NCBI RefSeq assembly: GCF_002150805.1 | Contig: NZ_MTBA01000001.1 | Coordinates: forward strand, 124,001 to 188,000 | Reading direction: 5' to 3' | Length of the DNA stretch: 64,000 nucleotides | Origin: Oceanospirillum sanctuarii | Lineage (GTDB): Bacteria; Pseudomonadota; Gammaproteobacteria; Pseudomonadales; Halomonadaceae | In this document: positions 54,837 to 63,320 of the stretch, one piece after another | How positions within the stretch are numbered: position 1 is the stretch's first letter | Layout of the letters: every line of letters begins with the position of its first letter | Made by a program: the position numbers and the translations under genes | The notes under the pieces: generated by a model | What the model saw: only the letters and a program-made list of their open reading frames with translations | Database searches by the model: none | What the model was told of the DNA's origin: nothing

Positions 54837-56453
54837 TTAGTCTTCAAGAGCTGCCAGAGCCAGTGACTCTGCAACGCGGATACCATCGATACCCGCAGAC
54901 CAGATACCACCGGCATAACCTGCACCTTCACCTGCCGGATACAGACCTTCCACATTGATACTCTGATAGTCTCTGCCGCGCTTAATACAAACCGGGGAGG
55001 AAGTACGGGTTTCGACACCGGTCAGCAGACCATCATCTTTGGCAAAGCCACGAATCTGACGGTTAAATGCCGGAATCGCTTCACGGATCGCTTCAGTGAC
55101 AAAGTCCGGAACCACCTTGCTCAGATCGGTCAGAGTGATACCCGGCGTGTAGGACGGCTGCACTTCACCCAGTTCAGAACTTGGCTTGCCGGAAAGGAAA
55201 TCACCGATCAGCTGAGCCGGAGCGTGGTAATTTTCACCGCCCGCTTTGAATGCCGCTTCTTCCAGACCGCGCTGCAGATCGATACCTGCCAGTGGGTGAC
55301 CCGGATAATCTTTTTCCGGTTCGATGCCCACCACGATGGCGCTGTTGGCGTTGCGCTCGTTACGGGAGTACTGACTCATGCCGTTAGTCACCACGCGACC
55401 CTCTTCAGAGGTCGCTGCCACAACGGTACCGCCCGGACACATACAGAAGCTGTAAACGCTGCGGCCATTTTTGCAGTGATGTACCAGCTTATAATCTGCT
55501 GCACCCAGAATCGGGTGACCGGCGTTATCGCCAAAGCGGCACTGGTCGATCATGCTCTGTTCGTGTTCGATACGGAAGCCAACGGAGAAAGGTTTGGCTT
55601 CGATATAGACGCCCTGATCGTACAGCGCCTGGAAGGTGTCACGGGCACTGTGACCGACTGCCAGCACCACGCGGGAGCATTTCAGATACTCGCCTGTGGA
55701 CAGGTGCAGGCCTTTCAGTTTGTAGCCGTCACCTTTCTCATCCAGATCCAGTTTTTCAACCCGGGTGCTGAAACGCACTTCACCGCCCAGATCGATGATC
55801 TGCTGGCGCATTTTTTCCACCATATTCACCAGTCGGAAGGTGCCGATATGGGGCTTGCTGACGTACATGATCTCTTCCGGCGCACCGGCGGCGACAAACT
55901 CGTTCAGTACCTTGCGGCCATAGTGCTTGGGATCTTTTACCTGGCTGTAGAGTTTACCGTCTGAGAAGGTTCCGGCACCGCCTTCACCAAACTGCACGTT
56001 AGATTCAGGATTCAGTGGCTGCTTACGCCAGAAACCGAAGGTGTCTTTGGTACGTTCACGCACCGCTTTACCGCGCTCCAGTACAATCGGCTTAAAGCCC
56101 ATCTGCGCCAGAATCAGTGCGGCAAACAGACCGCAGGGGCCAAGGCCGATCACCACAGGGCGCTCTTTCAGATCTGCAGGGGCTTCGGCAACAAACTTGT
56201 AGGTCATATCCGGCGTAACGCGAATGCTCTGATCTTTAGCAAAGCGCTCCAGCAGCTTGTCCTGATCAGCCACTTCAACATCTAAGGTGTAGATCAGCTG
56301 GATATCACTTTTCTTACGTGCGTCATAACCCCTTCTGAAAACATTGAAGGACTGCAATTGCGGCTTCTTAATGGACAGCTTCTGCAGAATCGCTTGCTCC
56401 AGAGCCTGTTCATCATGGTTAAGAGGGAGTTTGATATCGGTTAAACGCAACAT
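54837..56453 (-). CDS. FAD-dependent oxidoreductase (uncharacterised dehydrogenase family)
   Basis: A 538-aa flavoprotein. Residues ~1-90 form an N-terminal domain common to this group (LRLTDIKLPLNHDEQALEQA, FRRGYDARKKSDIQLIYTL). FAD Rossmann motif VIGLGPCGLFAALILAQMG at about residue 98-116, KLYSQVKDPKHYGRKV, FCMCPGGTVVAATSEEG, and a C-terminal FAD motif NVEGLYPAGEGAGYAGGI. The conserved family has no proven reaction; neighbour ferredoxin FdxA hints at electron transfer, but they are divergent. Confidence 0.92.
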   Translation of the reverse strand: MLRLTDIKLPLNHDEQALEQAILQKLSIKKPQLQSFNVFRRGYDARKKSDIQLIYTLDVEVADQDKLLERFAKDQSIRVTPDMTYKFVAEAPADLKERPVVIGLGPCGLFAALILAQMGFKPIVLERGKAVRERTKDTFGFWRKQPLNPESNVQFGEGGAGTFSDGKLYSQVKDPKHYGRKVLNEFVAAGAPEEIMYVSKPHIGTFRLVNMVEKMRQQIIDLGGEVRFSTRVEKLDLDEKGDGYKLKGLHLSTGEYLKCSRVVLAVGHSARDTFQALYDQGVYIEAKPFSVGFRIEHEQSMIDQCRFGDNAGHPILGAADYKLVHHCKNGRSVYSFCMCPGGTVVAATSEEGRVVTNGMSQYSRNERNANSAIVVGIEPEKDYPGHPLAGIDLQRGLEEAAFKAGGENYHAPAQLIGDFLSGKPSSELGEVQPSYTPGITLTDLSKVVPDFVTEAIREAIPAFNRQIRGFAKDDGLLTGVETRTSSPVCIKRGRDYQSINVEGLYPAGEGAGYAGGIWSAGIDGIRVAESLALAALED

Positions 56454-56512
56454 AAATAAAAGTACTCGTTTACTTTTCAGGACGGTGCCAAAGACAAACT
56501 GCGCATTCTAAA

Positions 56513-56560
56513 GCAGTTGCCGGGGTTTAGGTAGATGCAGTTGCCGGGGGTTAGGTGGAT
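56513..56560. repeat. 24-bp tandem duplication
   Basis: Two adjacent units GCAGTTGCCGGGG... (56513-56536 and 56537-56560) differing at two positions, in the promoter region between the FAD oxidoreductase and fdxA. Confidence 0.9.
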
Positions 56561-56654
56561 AGCGAGGGCTTTTAAGAGGTGCAAAAAACTTGAGTTTTAA
56601 GTGAGCTACATTACACTTGCCGCCAACAAAAAATGATGGAGATTTCAGCCCGCA

Positions 56655-56978
56655 ATGGCCTTCGTAGTGACCGACAATTGCATTAAATGCAAGTACACCG
56701 ACTGTGTTCCTGTTTGCCCGGTGGATGCCTTTTTTGAAGGCCCGAATTTTCTGGTGATTGATCCGGTGATCTGTATCGATTGCGGGTTGTGCCTGCCTGA
56801 GTGTCCGGCAGAAGCCATCTATCAGGATATCGAGCTGCCGCCTGAGCAACTGATCTATAAAGAACTCAATGCTGAGTTATGTGAGAGCTGGCCGAATATT
56901 ACCCAGCTGAAAGCGCCGCCGGAAGATGCCAATGACTGGAACGGTGTGCCGGATAAACTGCATCTGCTTGAGCGTTAA
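56655..56978 (+). CDS. fdxA: 7Fe-8S ferredoxin FdxA
   Basis: A 107-aa ferredoxin like Azotobacter FdI, with one [3Fe-4S] and one [4Fe-4S] cluster. Cys9, Cys17, Cys21 and the cluster group Cys40, Cys43, Cys46, Cys50 are at the expected places (extra Cys12). C-terminal extension contains [16 protein letters not shown] and ends PDKLHLLER, usual for FdxA. Low-potential electron carrier, also linked to oxidative stress control. The stop codon is inside a perfect hairpin. Confidence 0.96.
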   Translation: MAFVVTDNCIKCKYTDCVPVCPVDAFFEGPNFLVIDPVICIDCGLCLPECPAEAIYQDIELPPEQLIYKELNAELCESWPNITQLKAPPEDANDWNGVPDKLHLLER

Positions 56979-56997
56979 GGGCATTCAGCCCTTAACG
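56973..56997. terminator. Hairpin overlapping fdxA stop codon
   Basis: CGTTAAGGGC / GCCCTTAACG perfect 10-bp stem with a 5-nt loop. The fdxA TAA (56976-56978) is part of the stem. No T-tract follows, so it is a 3'-end protecting hairpin or a weak terminator shared with convergent rlmE. Confidence 0.6.
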
Positions 56998-57017
56998 TCG
57001 TTTCCGATATTAAGGGC

Positions 57018-57638
57018 TTAGCTCTTAAAACCCTTGCCCACAATATAGACTTCACGTGAACGCGGACGGGATGCGGCAGGTTTACGGATGTAGACCTTAT
57101 CAAACGAGCTGCGCACATCCTTCAGGTATTCATCATAACCAACGCCCTGGAACACCTTGGCGCAGAAGTTACCGCCGGGTTTTAACACGTTGCGCGCCAT
57201 ATCCAGTGCCAGTTCCACCAGATACATGGATGAATACTGATCGGTAGCATTCACGCCACTCATATTGGGTGCCATATCGGAGATCACGGTATCTACCGGT
57301 TGACCATCCAGCGCATCCAGAATCTCGTTGTAGACTGACTCTTCGGTGAAGTCACCCTGAATAAAGGTCACATCCTCAAGTACATCCATCGGCAGAATAT
57401 CCGACGCGATCACACGACCGTTATCACCCACAACCGGCGCTACGATCTGAGACCAGCCACCCGGTGCGGAGCCGAGATCGATCACAACACTGCCGGGGCG
57501 GTACAGTTTATCTTTCTCGTTAATCTCTATCAGTTTGTAACTGGCACGGGAACGATAGCCATCAAGCTGGGCTTTTTTTACATAAGGATCGTTAACGTGT
57601 TCGTCCAGCCATTTCTGACTGGTTTTTGATCTGGCCAT
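57018..57638 (-). CDS. rlmE: 23S rRNA 2'-O-ribose methyltransferase RlmE
   Basis: FtsJ/RrmJ enzyme methylating U2552 of 23S rRNA with SAM. Full length at 206 aa. [20 protein letters not shown], then [13 protein letters not shown] with catalytic Lys, [17 protein letters not shown] (SAM motif I), [18 protein letters not shown] with catalytic Asp, and [13 protein letters not shown] with catalytic Lys. ftsH, often next to it, is not here; the upstream gene is a divergent SpoU methyltransferase. Confidence 0.98.
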   Translation of the reverse strand: MARSKTSQKWLDEHVNDPYVKKAQLDGYRSRASYKLIEINEKDKLYRPGSVVIDLGSAPGGWSQIVAPVVGDNGRVIASDILPMDVLEDVTFIQGDFTEESVYNEILDALDGQPVDTVISDMAPNMSGVNATDQYSSMYLVELALDMARNVLKPGGNFCAKVFQGVGYDEYLKDVRSSFDKVYIRKPAASRPRSREVYIVGKGFKS

Positions 57639-57757
57639 GGGGAGGTGACTCTGCTGTCGTTAAAACGGCGCGTATTGTAAACTTTCGCCCCTGAATTGCA
57701 AAACACTGGCACACCGTTCCAAGCCTGATGTGTATTAAGAGCCAAATAGGCAGGTAA

Positions 57758-58510
57758 ATGAAATTAGACGACGTTAAAAAGCTACACCAGAAGAAATATC
57801 GAACACAGCTGGGCCATTATCTGGTGGAAGGCGAGCATCTGGTTCTGGAGCTGCAAAAAGCCCTGAAACAGCAACCATCAGCAGCCAATGTCACGCTCTA
57901 CATCACCGAAGCCCATCAGGGGTGGGCGGCTGAGTTGGGTGCTGGCTTTAAGCCGGTAGTTGTCAGTGAAAAACAGATGGCTCAGATGAGCGATACCAAA
58001 ACCCCGCAGGGCATTATCGCCTGTGTGCCGCTGCCGGATCTGAGTGCTCAGCCTGATCGGGCTTCCGGGTCGGAAGAGCGTTGCATCTATCTGCATGAGG
58101 TACAGGATCCGGGCAATCTGGGGACTATTATTCGTACGCTGGCCTGGTTTGGTAACTTCCGTCTGTTGCTGAGTCCGAACAGTGTTGATCCCTTTAATTC
58201 CAAGGTGGTTCGCGCCAGTATGGGGGCAATCTTCCATCTGCCGATTGAGCTGGATGTGCCCCTTGAGAGCTTATCCGCACGTTTTGACCGCTTTGCCTAC
58301 CTCGACCTGCAGGGCGAACAGTTAAGCCATCCTGAGTTTGGCAATTACCAGTGCTACCTGTTTGGTAATGAGGCGCGGGGCGTACCGTCAGATGCGCTGT
58401 CGGCATTCAATGCCGATGCTTATACCATTCCGGGTAGTGGCAGTATTGATTCGCTGAATCTGGCAAGTTCTGTGGGTATTACGTCTTATCAGCTATCTAT
58501 GGCGAAATAG
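57758..58510 (+). CDS. SpoU/TrmH-family RNA methyltransferase
   Basis: A 250-aa knotted (SPOUT) RNA 2'-O-methyltransferase. N-terminal substrate-binding part KLHQKKYRTQLGHYLVEGEH, motif 1 LHEVQDPGNLGTIIRTLAWFG, motif 2 LFGNEARGVPSD and motif 3 IPGSGSIDSLNLASSVGI. The exact rRNA or tRNA target is not clear (TsnR/RlmB-like). Divergent from rlmE, so two RNA methyltransferases share a promoter region. Confidence 0.94.
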   Translation: MKLDDVKKLHQKKYRTQLGHYLVEGEHLVLELQKALKQQPSAANVTLYITEAHQGWAAELGAGFKPVVVSEKQMAQMSDTKTPQGIIACVPLPDLSAQPDRASGSEERCIYLHEVQDPGNLGTIIRTLAWFGNFRLLLSPNSVDPFNSKVVRASMGAIFHLPIELDVPLESLSARFDRFAYLDLQGEQLSHPEFGNYQCYLFGNEARGVPSDALSAFNADAYTIPGSGSIDSLNLASSVGITSYQLSMAK

Positions 58511-58545
58511 CCGGTTAATCGTAAGCTTTAGTAGGTTCGAAAAAG

Positions 58546-58574
58546 AAAGGGTGATCAGCGGATCACCCTTTTTT
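58546..58574 (+). terminator. Terminator after SpoU methyltransferase
   Basis: AAAGGGTGATC / GATCACCCTTTTTT with a 4-nt loop. Confidence 0.95.
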
Positions 58575-58586
58575 ATTGCCTATCCG

Positions 58587-58982
58587 TTAAAGGCTCGCCA
58601 CCGGAAGGCACTGGCTCTGGTTCGACAGGAACTGGTCGATAGTTCTTACCGCCGGAGCCTTCTTAGCCGCAGCATTATCAGCAAGTCCACTCAGATGCAC
58701 CAACGTGCTGCGAACTGCATCATCCCGACTGATACTGAGGCGAGGGCACTGCTGCGCCACCAGATCGTAAATACCAAGAATATAGCTGCTGCACTGGCCG
58801 GACTGAAACGCCGACATCAGCGATTGACTGCCTTCCATCAGAGGTTGGCACTGGTGCTTCAGCTGTTCTGTCGTCAGCATGCCGCTTGGTAGCGGTTTGG
58901 CAGAAGCATCAGTTTGAGCCTGTACCTGTGCCGACAGCGCCAGAGCGCCAATGCAAACAGAAGAGATCAGGTGTTTTAACAC
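58587..58982 (-). CDS. Small secreted protein, Rap1a/Tai-like
   Basis: About 131 aa if started at GTG 58982, where a signal peptide begins (LKHLISSVCIGALALSAQVQAQ); the open frame extends upstream to 59264, but that part looks non-coding. The mature domain has Cys at LKHQCQPL, GQCSSYILGIYDL, QQCPRL and SQCLPV, a helical pattern like the Rap1a/Tai immunity fold (C...G.C..YI.G..D). Such proteins protect against type VI effectors, but here no effector is near. Assignment is tentative. Confidence 0.6.
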   Translation of the reverse strand: MLKHLISSVCIGALALSAQVQAQTDASAKPLPSGMLTTEQLKHQCQPLMEGSQSLMSAFQSGQCSSYILGIYDLVAQQCPRLSISRDDAVRSTLVHLSGLADNAAAKKAPAVRTIDQFLSNQSQCLPVASL

Positions 58983-59969
58983 TGCTTTTACACGCAGCCG
59001 CAGTGGACAAAGGTAGCCCGCACTTTTCTGTATCCTGAAGATATTAAGCCAGAGATTATCCGGTGCCTTGGGTTTAGAAATAAAGTGTCTGGATATAAGA
59101 GGCTTGGAAAAGAGAGCCTTGGCAATCACTCCATCGGCAGGGTGGCCGTAGACCTGCGGGCCATTAACCGGAGCCGGTGGCAGGGCTGCGCCATGAAGAT
59201 CCTTCTCAGCGCGTTTCTGGGTAAAGCGATCAGGGTTACAGCGGCGGTTTTCTGGGTAGATCATGGTTTATCCTCGTCCGTTTCCGGTCATATCCAAAAT
59301 TACCTTGGCGCCTGATGTTGCCCGGTGTTCTGTCTGCCTATGTTTGCCAAACAGCGTTTGCTGTTCAGGTCAGGCAGTTTGAACTACCTTGTTATTGCTG
59401 CGTGTGCGAAAGCACGGGTTTAAAGCTAACCCTGTAATTTGACTGAACGAGGGCAGAGTGATTTCAGTTTGCTGAAAGATTAAAGGCAGGAGGGTGACAG
59501 GAAAGTGAGATATTAAGGTGTAATGTATCGGTATCTTATCTGGCGATTTGTTGAACAATCTGACATCACCCCGCGCAATCCAGCATGATATCGCCCTCGA
59601 ATCGGCCTATTCAGGAATTATGCACAGAATTGTTCACCGAAATTGTGGACAACTTTTTCTCGGGGCATCTTGCTGTTTTAAAAGCGCTTTTCAGAAAGTG
59701 ATAAAGATTTTGCCGTGATCTTGCGGGGATCTTGAGGGCTTTGCAGGGCGTTTTGTCCACACCAGTCGATTTCTGCTGCAGAGCAAAATCTGCTGACCAG
59801 ACCGCGTCAGGCTTAAACGCCTGTTTTACGATACAAATTTTCAAACCTATAAATGGCTTGTGTGCTGCTTTCTGATCATTTATCAGCAGCAAGTCCCATG
59901 GATGGCAGATAAAACGGCTGTTAAACTAGCGCCAATTTACGCGCTTATAAACATAAAAAAGGCTAGGTC
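58983..59969. other. Gene-poor region upstream of iron-dependent alcohol dehydrogenase
   Basis: About 990 bp without a gene I can support. Contains DnaA-box-like words at 59618-59761 and two GATCTTG words near 59718-59733. The right end (59930-59969) must hold the alcohol dehydrogenase promoter and ribosome binding site. Several short frames on both strands have no domain features. Confidence 0.5.
59618..59761. other. Cluster of DnaA-box-like 9-mers
   Basis: TTATGCACA at 59618-59626 (fits TTWTNCACA), TTGTCCACA on the minus strand at 59644-59652, and TTGTCCACA again at 59753-59761 (each one mismatch). No AT-rich unwinding element, dnaA or dnaN nearby, so not an origin; possibly a titration or regulatory cluster. 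Confidence 0.35.
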
Positions 59970-61124
59970 ATGTATAACTTTAGTTTTCAGAACCCAACCA
60001 AACTGATTTTTGGCGAAGGCCAGATTAGCAAGATCGCTTCCTCTATCCCTAAAGACAAAAAAGTACTGGTGATTTACGGTGGCGGCAGTATTAAAACCAA
60101 TGGTGTTTACGATCAGGTAGCTGCAGCGCTGGCGGAACATCAATGGACTGAGTTTGGCGGTATCGAGCCAAACCCGGGTTTTCACACTTGTCTGAAAGCT
60201 CTGGAACAGATCAAAGCCGATGGCAGTGAGTTCCTGTTGGCCGTAGGCGGTGGTTCTGTGGCGGATGCCACCAAGTTTATCGCCGGTGCAGCCTGCTTTG
60301 AGGGTGATCCTCTGACTATTCTCACCGAAGGTGCCAAGGTTCGTAAGGCGCTGCCACTGGGTGTGGTTCTGACCCTGCCGGCAACCGGTTCTGAAAGTAA
60401 CCCGAACGGTGTTGTTACCCGTTACGAAACTCAGGACAAAATGCCCTTCTACAGTCGTGCGCTGTATCCGCAGTTCGCCATTCTTGATCCAACCGTGACT
60501 TACTCTCTGCCAGCCAAGCAGGTGGCGAACGGTATCGTGGATGCTTTTGTTCACACCGTAGAGCAGTATCTGACCTTCCCGGTGGGGGCGGATCTGCAGG
60601 ATCGTTTTGCAGAAGGCATTCTGCGTACTCTGATGGATAACGGCCCTAAAGCCCTGTCTGAGCCAAAGAACTACAACGTACGTGCTAACGTGATGTGGTC
60701 AGCGACCATGGCGCTGAATGGTCTGATCGGTCTGGGCGTACCGCATGATTGGTCAACGCACTTTATCGGCCATGAGCTGACCGCGCTGCACGGTCTGGAT
60801 CACGGTCAGACGCTGGCGGTGATTCTGCCAGCCATGATGGAAGAGAAGCGCGAGCAGAAGCGTGAAAAACTGCTGCAATACGCCCGTGAAGTGCTGGCGA
60901 TTGAACACGGCACCGAAGATGAGCGTATCGACCGTGCTATCGAAGAGACCCGTGCGTTCTTCGAATCTCTGGGTATTCAAACCCGCCTGAGCGACTACAA
61001 CGTGGGTGAGGACGATATTCCGCCGATGATTGAAGCGCTGAAAAAGCACAATATGATCGCACTGGGTGAACATCAGGATGTGACCCCAGAAGTCAGTGCT
61101 GCGGTACTGAAGCGCTGCCTGTAA
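59970..61124 (+). CDS. Iron-dependent alcohol dehydrogenase (YqhD/BDH type)
   Basis: NAD(P)H-dependent group III alcohol dehydrogenase, 384 aa, reducing short aldehydes. N-terminal YNFSFQNPTKLIFGEGQI, nucleotide part VIYGGGSIKTNGVYDQV, FLLAVGGGSVADATKFIAG, and the metal-binding region with VDAFVHTVEQYL and HDWSTHFIGHELTALHGLDHG carrying the His ligands. Closest to YqhD by pattern. A LysR gene lies 900 bp downstream. Followed by a terminator. Confidence 0.95.
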   Translation: MYNFSFQNPTKLIFGEGQISKIASSIPKDKKVLVIYGGGSIKTNGVYDQVAAALAEHQWTEFGGIEPNPGFHTCLKALEQIKADGSEFLLAVGGGSVADATKFIAGAACFEGDPLTILTEGAKVRKALPLGVVLTLPATGSESNPNGVVTRYETQDKMPFYSRALYPQFAILDPTVTYSLPAKQVANGIVDAFVHTVEQYLTFPVGADLQDRFAEGILRTLMDNGPKALSEPKNYNVRANVMWSATMALNGLIGLGVPHDWSTHFIGHELTALHGLDHGQTLAVILPAMMEEKREQKREKLLQYAREVLAIEHGTEDERIDRAIEETRAFFESLGIQTRLSDYNVGEDDIPPMIEALKKHNMIALGEHQDVTPEVSAAVLKRCL

Positions 61125-61168
61125 TCGGGTAAGCGCTTCTTTGGCGCAGAGATCAAAGCAAGATCGTC

Positions 61169-61199
61169 AAAAAGACCGCTGATTGAGCGGTCTTTTTTT
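61169..61199 (+). terminator. Alcohol dehydrogenase terminator
   Basis: AAAGACCGCT / AGCGGTCTTTTTTT with a 5-nt loop. Confidence 0.95.
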
Positions 61200-61203
61200 A
61201 TAG

Positions 61204-61548
61204 CTGATCTTTATGGCTGGTCTTTTTATAGATGGTCTTATCTGGCTGTATAGAGTGACTCGGGGAGGGGCGAAAATAACCCTGATAGGATAGTGGTTTA
61301 TCAGGCGGTGCTGATATGTAAAATCAGCATCTGTCAATGTGATGTTGGTGTTATATCGGATTTTAGTAGAGTGGCGGTATACTGCGCTTCCTCAGTTTGC
61401 TGGCGGTTTCAGTAACGGCATGATCTGAAAAGAGAAGATCTAAAAACAAGCTTGAAAAAAAGCACACTCAGACATGTACTGAAACACCCAACAGAAGTGA
61501 CAAACATAAGTCACCGTTAGCGCAGCTTGGTTGCAGAGAAATCGGGAT
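61204..61548. other. Intergenic region, left half
   Basis: No gene. Holds degenerate repeats of a word like GCTGGTCTTTTTATAG (61195-61250), a small hairpin GCTGAT/ATCAGC near 61309-61327, and a -10-like TATACT at about 61378. Confidence 0.4.
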
Positions 61549-61586
61549 AAAAAAAGCCCGGCCTGCAGCGAGAGATGCAGCCGGGC
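61549..61586 (-). terminator. Minus-strand terminator in intergenic region
   Basis: GCCCGGCcTGCA / TGCAgCCGGGC (61556-61586), followed on the minus strand by seven T (61549-61555). A strong intrinsic terminator with no annotated minus-strand gene in front of it. Confidence 0.88.
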
Positions 61587-61665
61587 AAACAACTTTCCGA
61601 GGGATAAAAACAACTTACACTTTTCGCAAGAAAAGCATTTTTACTGCGGTTGCACGACCGGCAGT

Positions 61666-61700
61666 AAAAAAATGGCCCGGTAAATGCGGATTACCGGGCC
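61666..61700 (-). terminator. Second minus-strand terminator
   Basis: Perfect stem GGCCCGGTAA / TTACCGGGCC (61674-61683, 61691-61700), loop 7 nt, then on the minus strand A and TTTTTTT (61666-61672). Confidence 0.88.
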
Positions 61701-61759
61701 GAATGGTATCCGGTCAGCAGGGTGTCGAAATGACCGGTGTCGACCACCTGAGTATTCAT
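61691..61759 (-). CDS. Possible 22-aa small ORF ending in terminator
   Basis: ATG at 61759 reads MNTQVVDTGHFDTLLTGY then HSAR and TAA, with the stop inside the 61674-61700 stem. No ribosome binding site close by. It could be a leader peptide of the candidate small transcript or pure chance. Confidence 0.25.
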   Translation of the reverse strand: MNTQVVDTGHFDTLLTGYHSAR

Positions 61760-61864
61760 TACAAGCAAGCATGAATCAGAGGGAAACCTCAGGTGCCATC
61801 CACGTGTTAAATAATAGATAAACCCCCTTTGATTAAAAATCTCACCGAATCAATATAAAGTTTT

Positions 61865-61877
61865 GTTTGCAACAAAC
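61865..61877. promoter_or_regulatory. Candidate LysR box
   Basis: GTTTG-CAA-CAAAC inverted repeat within a longer near-palindrome, 131 bp upstream of the LysR start codon and placed between it and the candidate minus-strand transcript. Confidence 0.45.
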
Positions 61878-62007
61878 TTTTGTCGAATTCCCCCGCCGAA
61901 TAAAATATCCTTGCAGATATCGGGTATCTGGCACACTCCTTTGGTACACTAGCCGCTCCGATACATACCCCATATTCCATCTTATTTTTCAGGCAGTTGC
62001 AGTTCCT

Positions 62008-62946
62008 ATGAGTGCTAAGAGTGCGAAAAACTACTCACTGGGTCAGGTGGGTGACTATGAGATCAAACAGCTCAAAGTATTTAAAACCGTAGCCGACTGC
62101 GGAGGCTTTTCAGCCGCAGAAACCGCGCTGAATATCGGTCGCTCGACCATTAGTCTGCACATCTCCAATCTGGAATCCCGTCTTAATCTGGTGCTGTGTA
62201 AGCGTGGACGTTCCGGCTTCTCGCTGACAGAAGAGGGCGAAGTCATCTACAAGATGACCGAAAACCTACTGGACTCGCTGGATGCGTTCCGCATGACGGT
62301 AAACAACCTCAACTCCAGTTTGACCGGTCGCCTGAAAATCGTCCTGTCCGATACCGTGAGTCTTGATCCCCGTATCGGCTTCCCGGAGCTGATCGAAACC
62401 TTCGCGGATGAAGCCCCCGGTGTTCACCTGGCAAACGACGTGGCCTCTATGGCTGAGATCGAGCGCATGGTGCTGAATGATCGTGCGGATGTCGGCTTTA
62501 TTCCTTGCCACCGCAAGCTGGAAGGTCTCGACTATATCGACCTGTTCAGTGATACCTGCCGTCTGTATGTCAGCAGCAAACATCCTGTGGCTGCACTGCC
62601 GGATGAAGAACTGACCGACGAGCTGATCAACAGCCTGCCGCTGGTTCACGCAGGTCTGAAGCCTCACGAATCTGTTGATGAACTGATGACCGGTCTGAAT
62701 CGCGCCGCCGAGGCTTACTTCTACGAAGGCCGACTGGCGATGATTCTCTCCGGCAAGTTTATCGGCTTCCTGCCCGAGGGTTACGCCCAATCCTACGTGG
62801 ATGATGGCCTGATCCAGCCCCTGACACCGGAAGAGCGTTATTACGAACTGCCGATGACGGCCATCTGGAAGAAAACTGCACAGCCAAGCAAACCCCGCGA
62901 ATTGTTCCTACGCATCCTGCGCGAACGCTTTAATACCGGTGAGTGA
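62008..62946 (+). CDS. LysR-family regulator
   Basis: A 312-aa LTTR from ATG 62008 (MSAKSAKNYSLGQVGDYEIK); a longer frame from 61867 runs through the promoter and is rejected. HTH with VFKTVADCGGFSAAETALNI and GRSTISLHISNLESRLNLVL; effector domain with LKIVLSDTVSLDPRIGFPEL, and GKFIGFLPEGYAQSYVD. Possible targets are itself, the minus-strand transcript, or the alcohol dehydrogenase. Terminated by a long hairpin. Confidence 0.93.
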   Translation: MSAKSAKNYSLGQVGDYEIKQLKVFKTVADCGGFSAAETALNIGRSTISLHISNLESRLNLVLCKRGRSGFSLTEEGEVIYKMTENLLDSLDAFRMTVNNLNSSLTGRLKIVLSDTVSLDPRIGFPELIETFADEAPGVHLANDVASMAEIERMVLNDRADVGFIPCHRKLEGLDYIDLFSDTCRLYVSSKHPVAALPDEELTDELINSLPLVHAGLKPHESVDELMTGLNRAAEAYFYEGRLAMILSGKFIGFLPEGYAQSYVDDGLIQPLTPEERYYELPMTAIWKKTAQPSKPRELFLRILRERFNTGE

Positions 62947-63002
62947 TCGCTGGCTGTAGGCTGGGGTAATCAACGCAAACTCCAGCGCATAGTCTTGCAT
63001 AG

Positions 63003-63053
63003 AAAAGCCCGCTGTTTACCCTCCCGATGGGAGCTGTAAACAGCGGGCTTTTT
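63003..63053 (+). terminator. LysR gene terminator
   Basis: AAAGCCCGCTGTTTAC / GTAAACAGCGGGCTTTTT, a perfect 16-bp stem with an inner CTCCC/GGGAG hairpin. Confidence 0.95.
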
Positions 63054-63092
63054 GATTTCTGTGGTTTCGTCACTAACGACTACGCCCGTCTA

Positions 63093-63172
63093 GTTCCCGC
63101 TGCTCCGCGAGGGAATACATACCAACGCCGTAACCAACCTCGTTCCCACCGCTCCGCGTGGGAATGCATACC
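63093..63172. repeat. Two REP-like hairpin units
   Basis: GTTCCCGCTGCTCCGCGAGG (63093 on) and GTTCCCACCGCTCCGCGTGG (63142 on), each about 31 bp including GGAATACATACC or GGAATGCATACC, 49 bp apart. Each folds by TTCCC/GGGAA. This word is a widespread REP-like repeat in gammaproteobacteria. Confidence 0.8.
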
Positions 63173-63320
63173 CTGTAATCTTCTGGTGTCATAATCCGTC
63201 AGACTTTAGCCTTGTATAGCGGTTTTGCTAATTAAGATAAGCTGTAAAATCAACGAATTAATGAAATCGTAGCCGCCCTTTTTGAAAGCGCAGGCCGCGT
63301 CTGCTCTTAAGGTAAAGGGC
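63173..63320. other. Region between REP-like units and repeat copy 2
   Basis: About 150 bp, no gene, AT-rich on the left, GC on the right. Nothing recognised. Confidence 0.5.

Larger units (their letters stand above)
61586..61830 (-). ncRNA. Candidate small RNA or leader transcript, minus strand
   Basis: Upstream of the two tandem minus-strand terminators lies about 130 bp with further stems (CACCTGAG / CTCAGGTG at 61745-61794, enclosing ATTCAT / ATGAAT). Reading minus strand from about 61830, a short transcript would end at 61666 or 61549. It faces away from the LysR gene. Promoter not certain. A 22-codon frame is inside it. Confidence 0.45.

Noticed and set aside
58983-59264. N-terminal extension of the Rap1a-like protein
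   Set aside because: The extension is Pro/Arg/Lys-rich and would bury the signal peptide; an internal GTG start is more sensible.
59618-59761. Replication origin
   Set aside because: DnaA-like boxes are present but there is no AT-rich unwinding region and no dnaA/dnaN/gyrB neighbourhood.
63093-63172. Possible CRISPR repeats
   Set aside because: Only two hairpin units with an 18-bp gap and different bases; they match the common REP-like word, not a CRISPR array.
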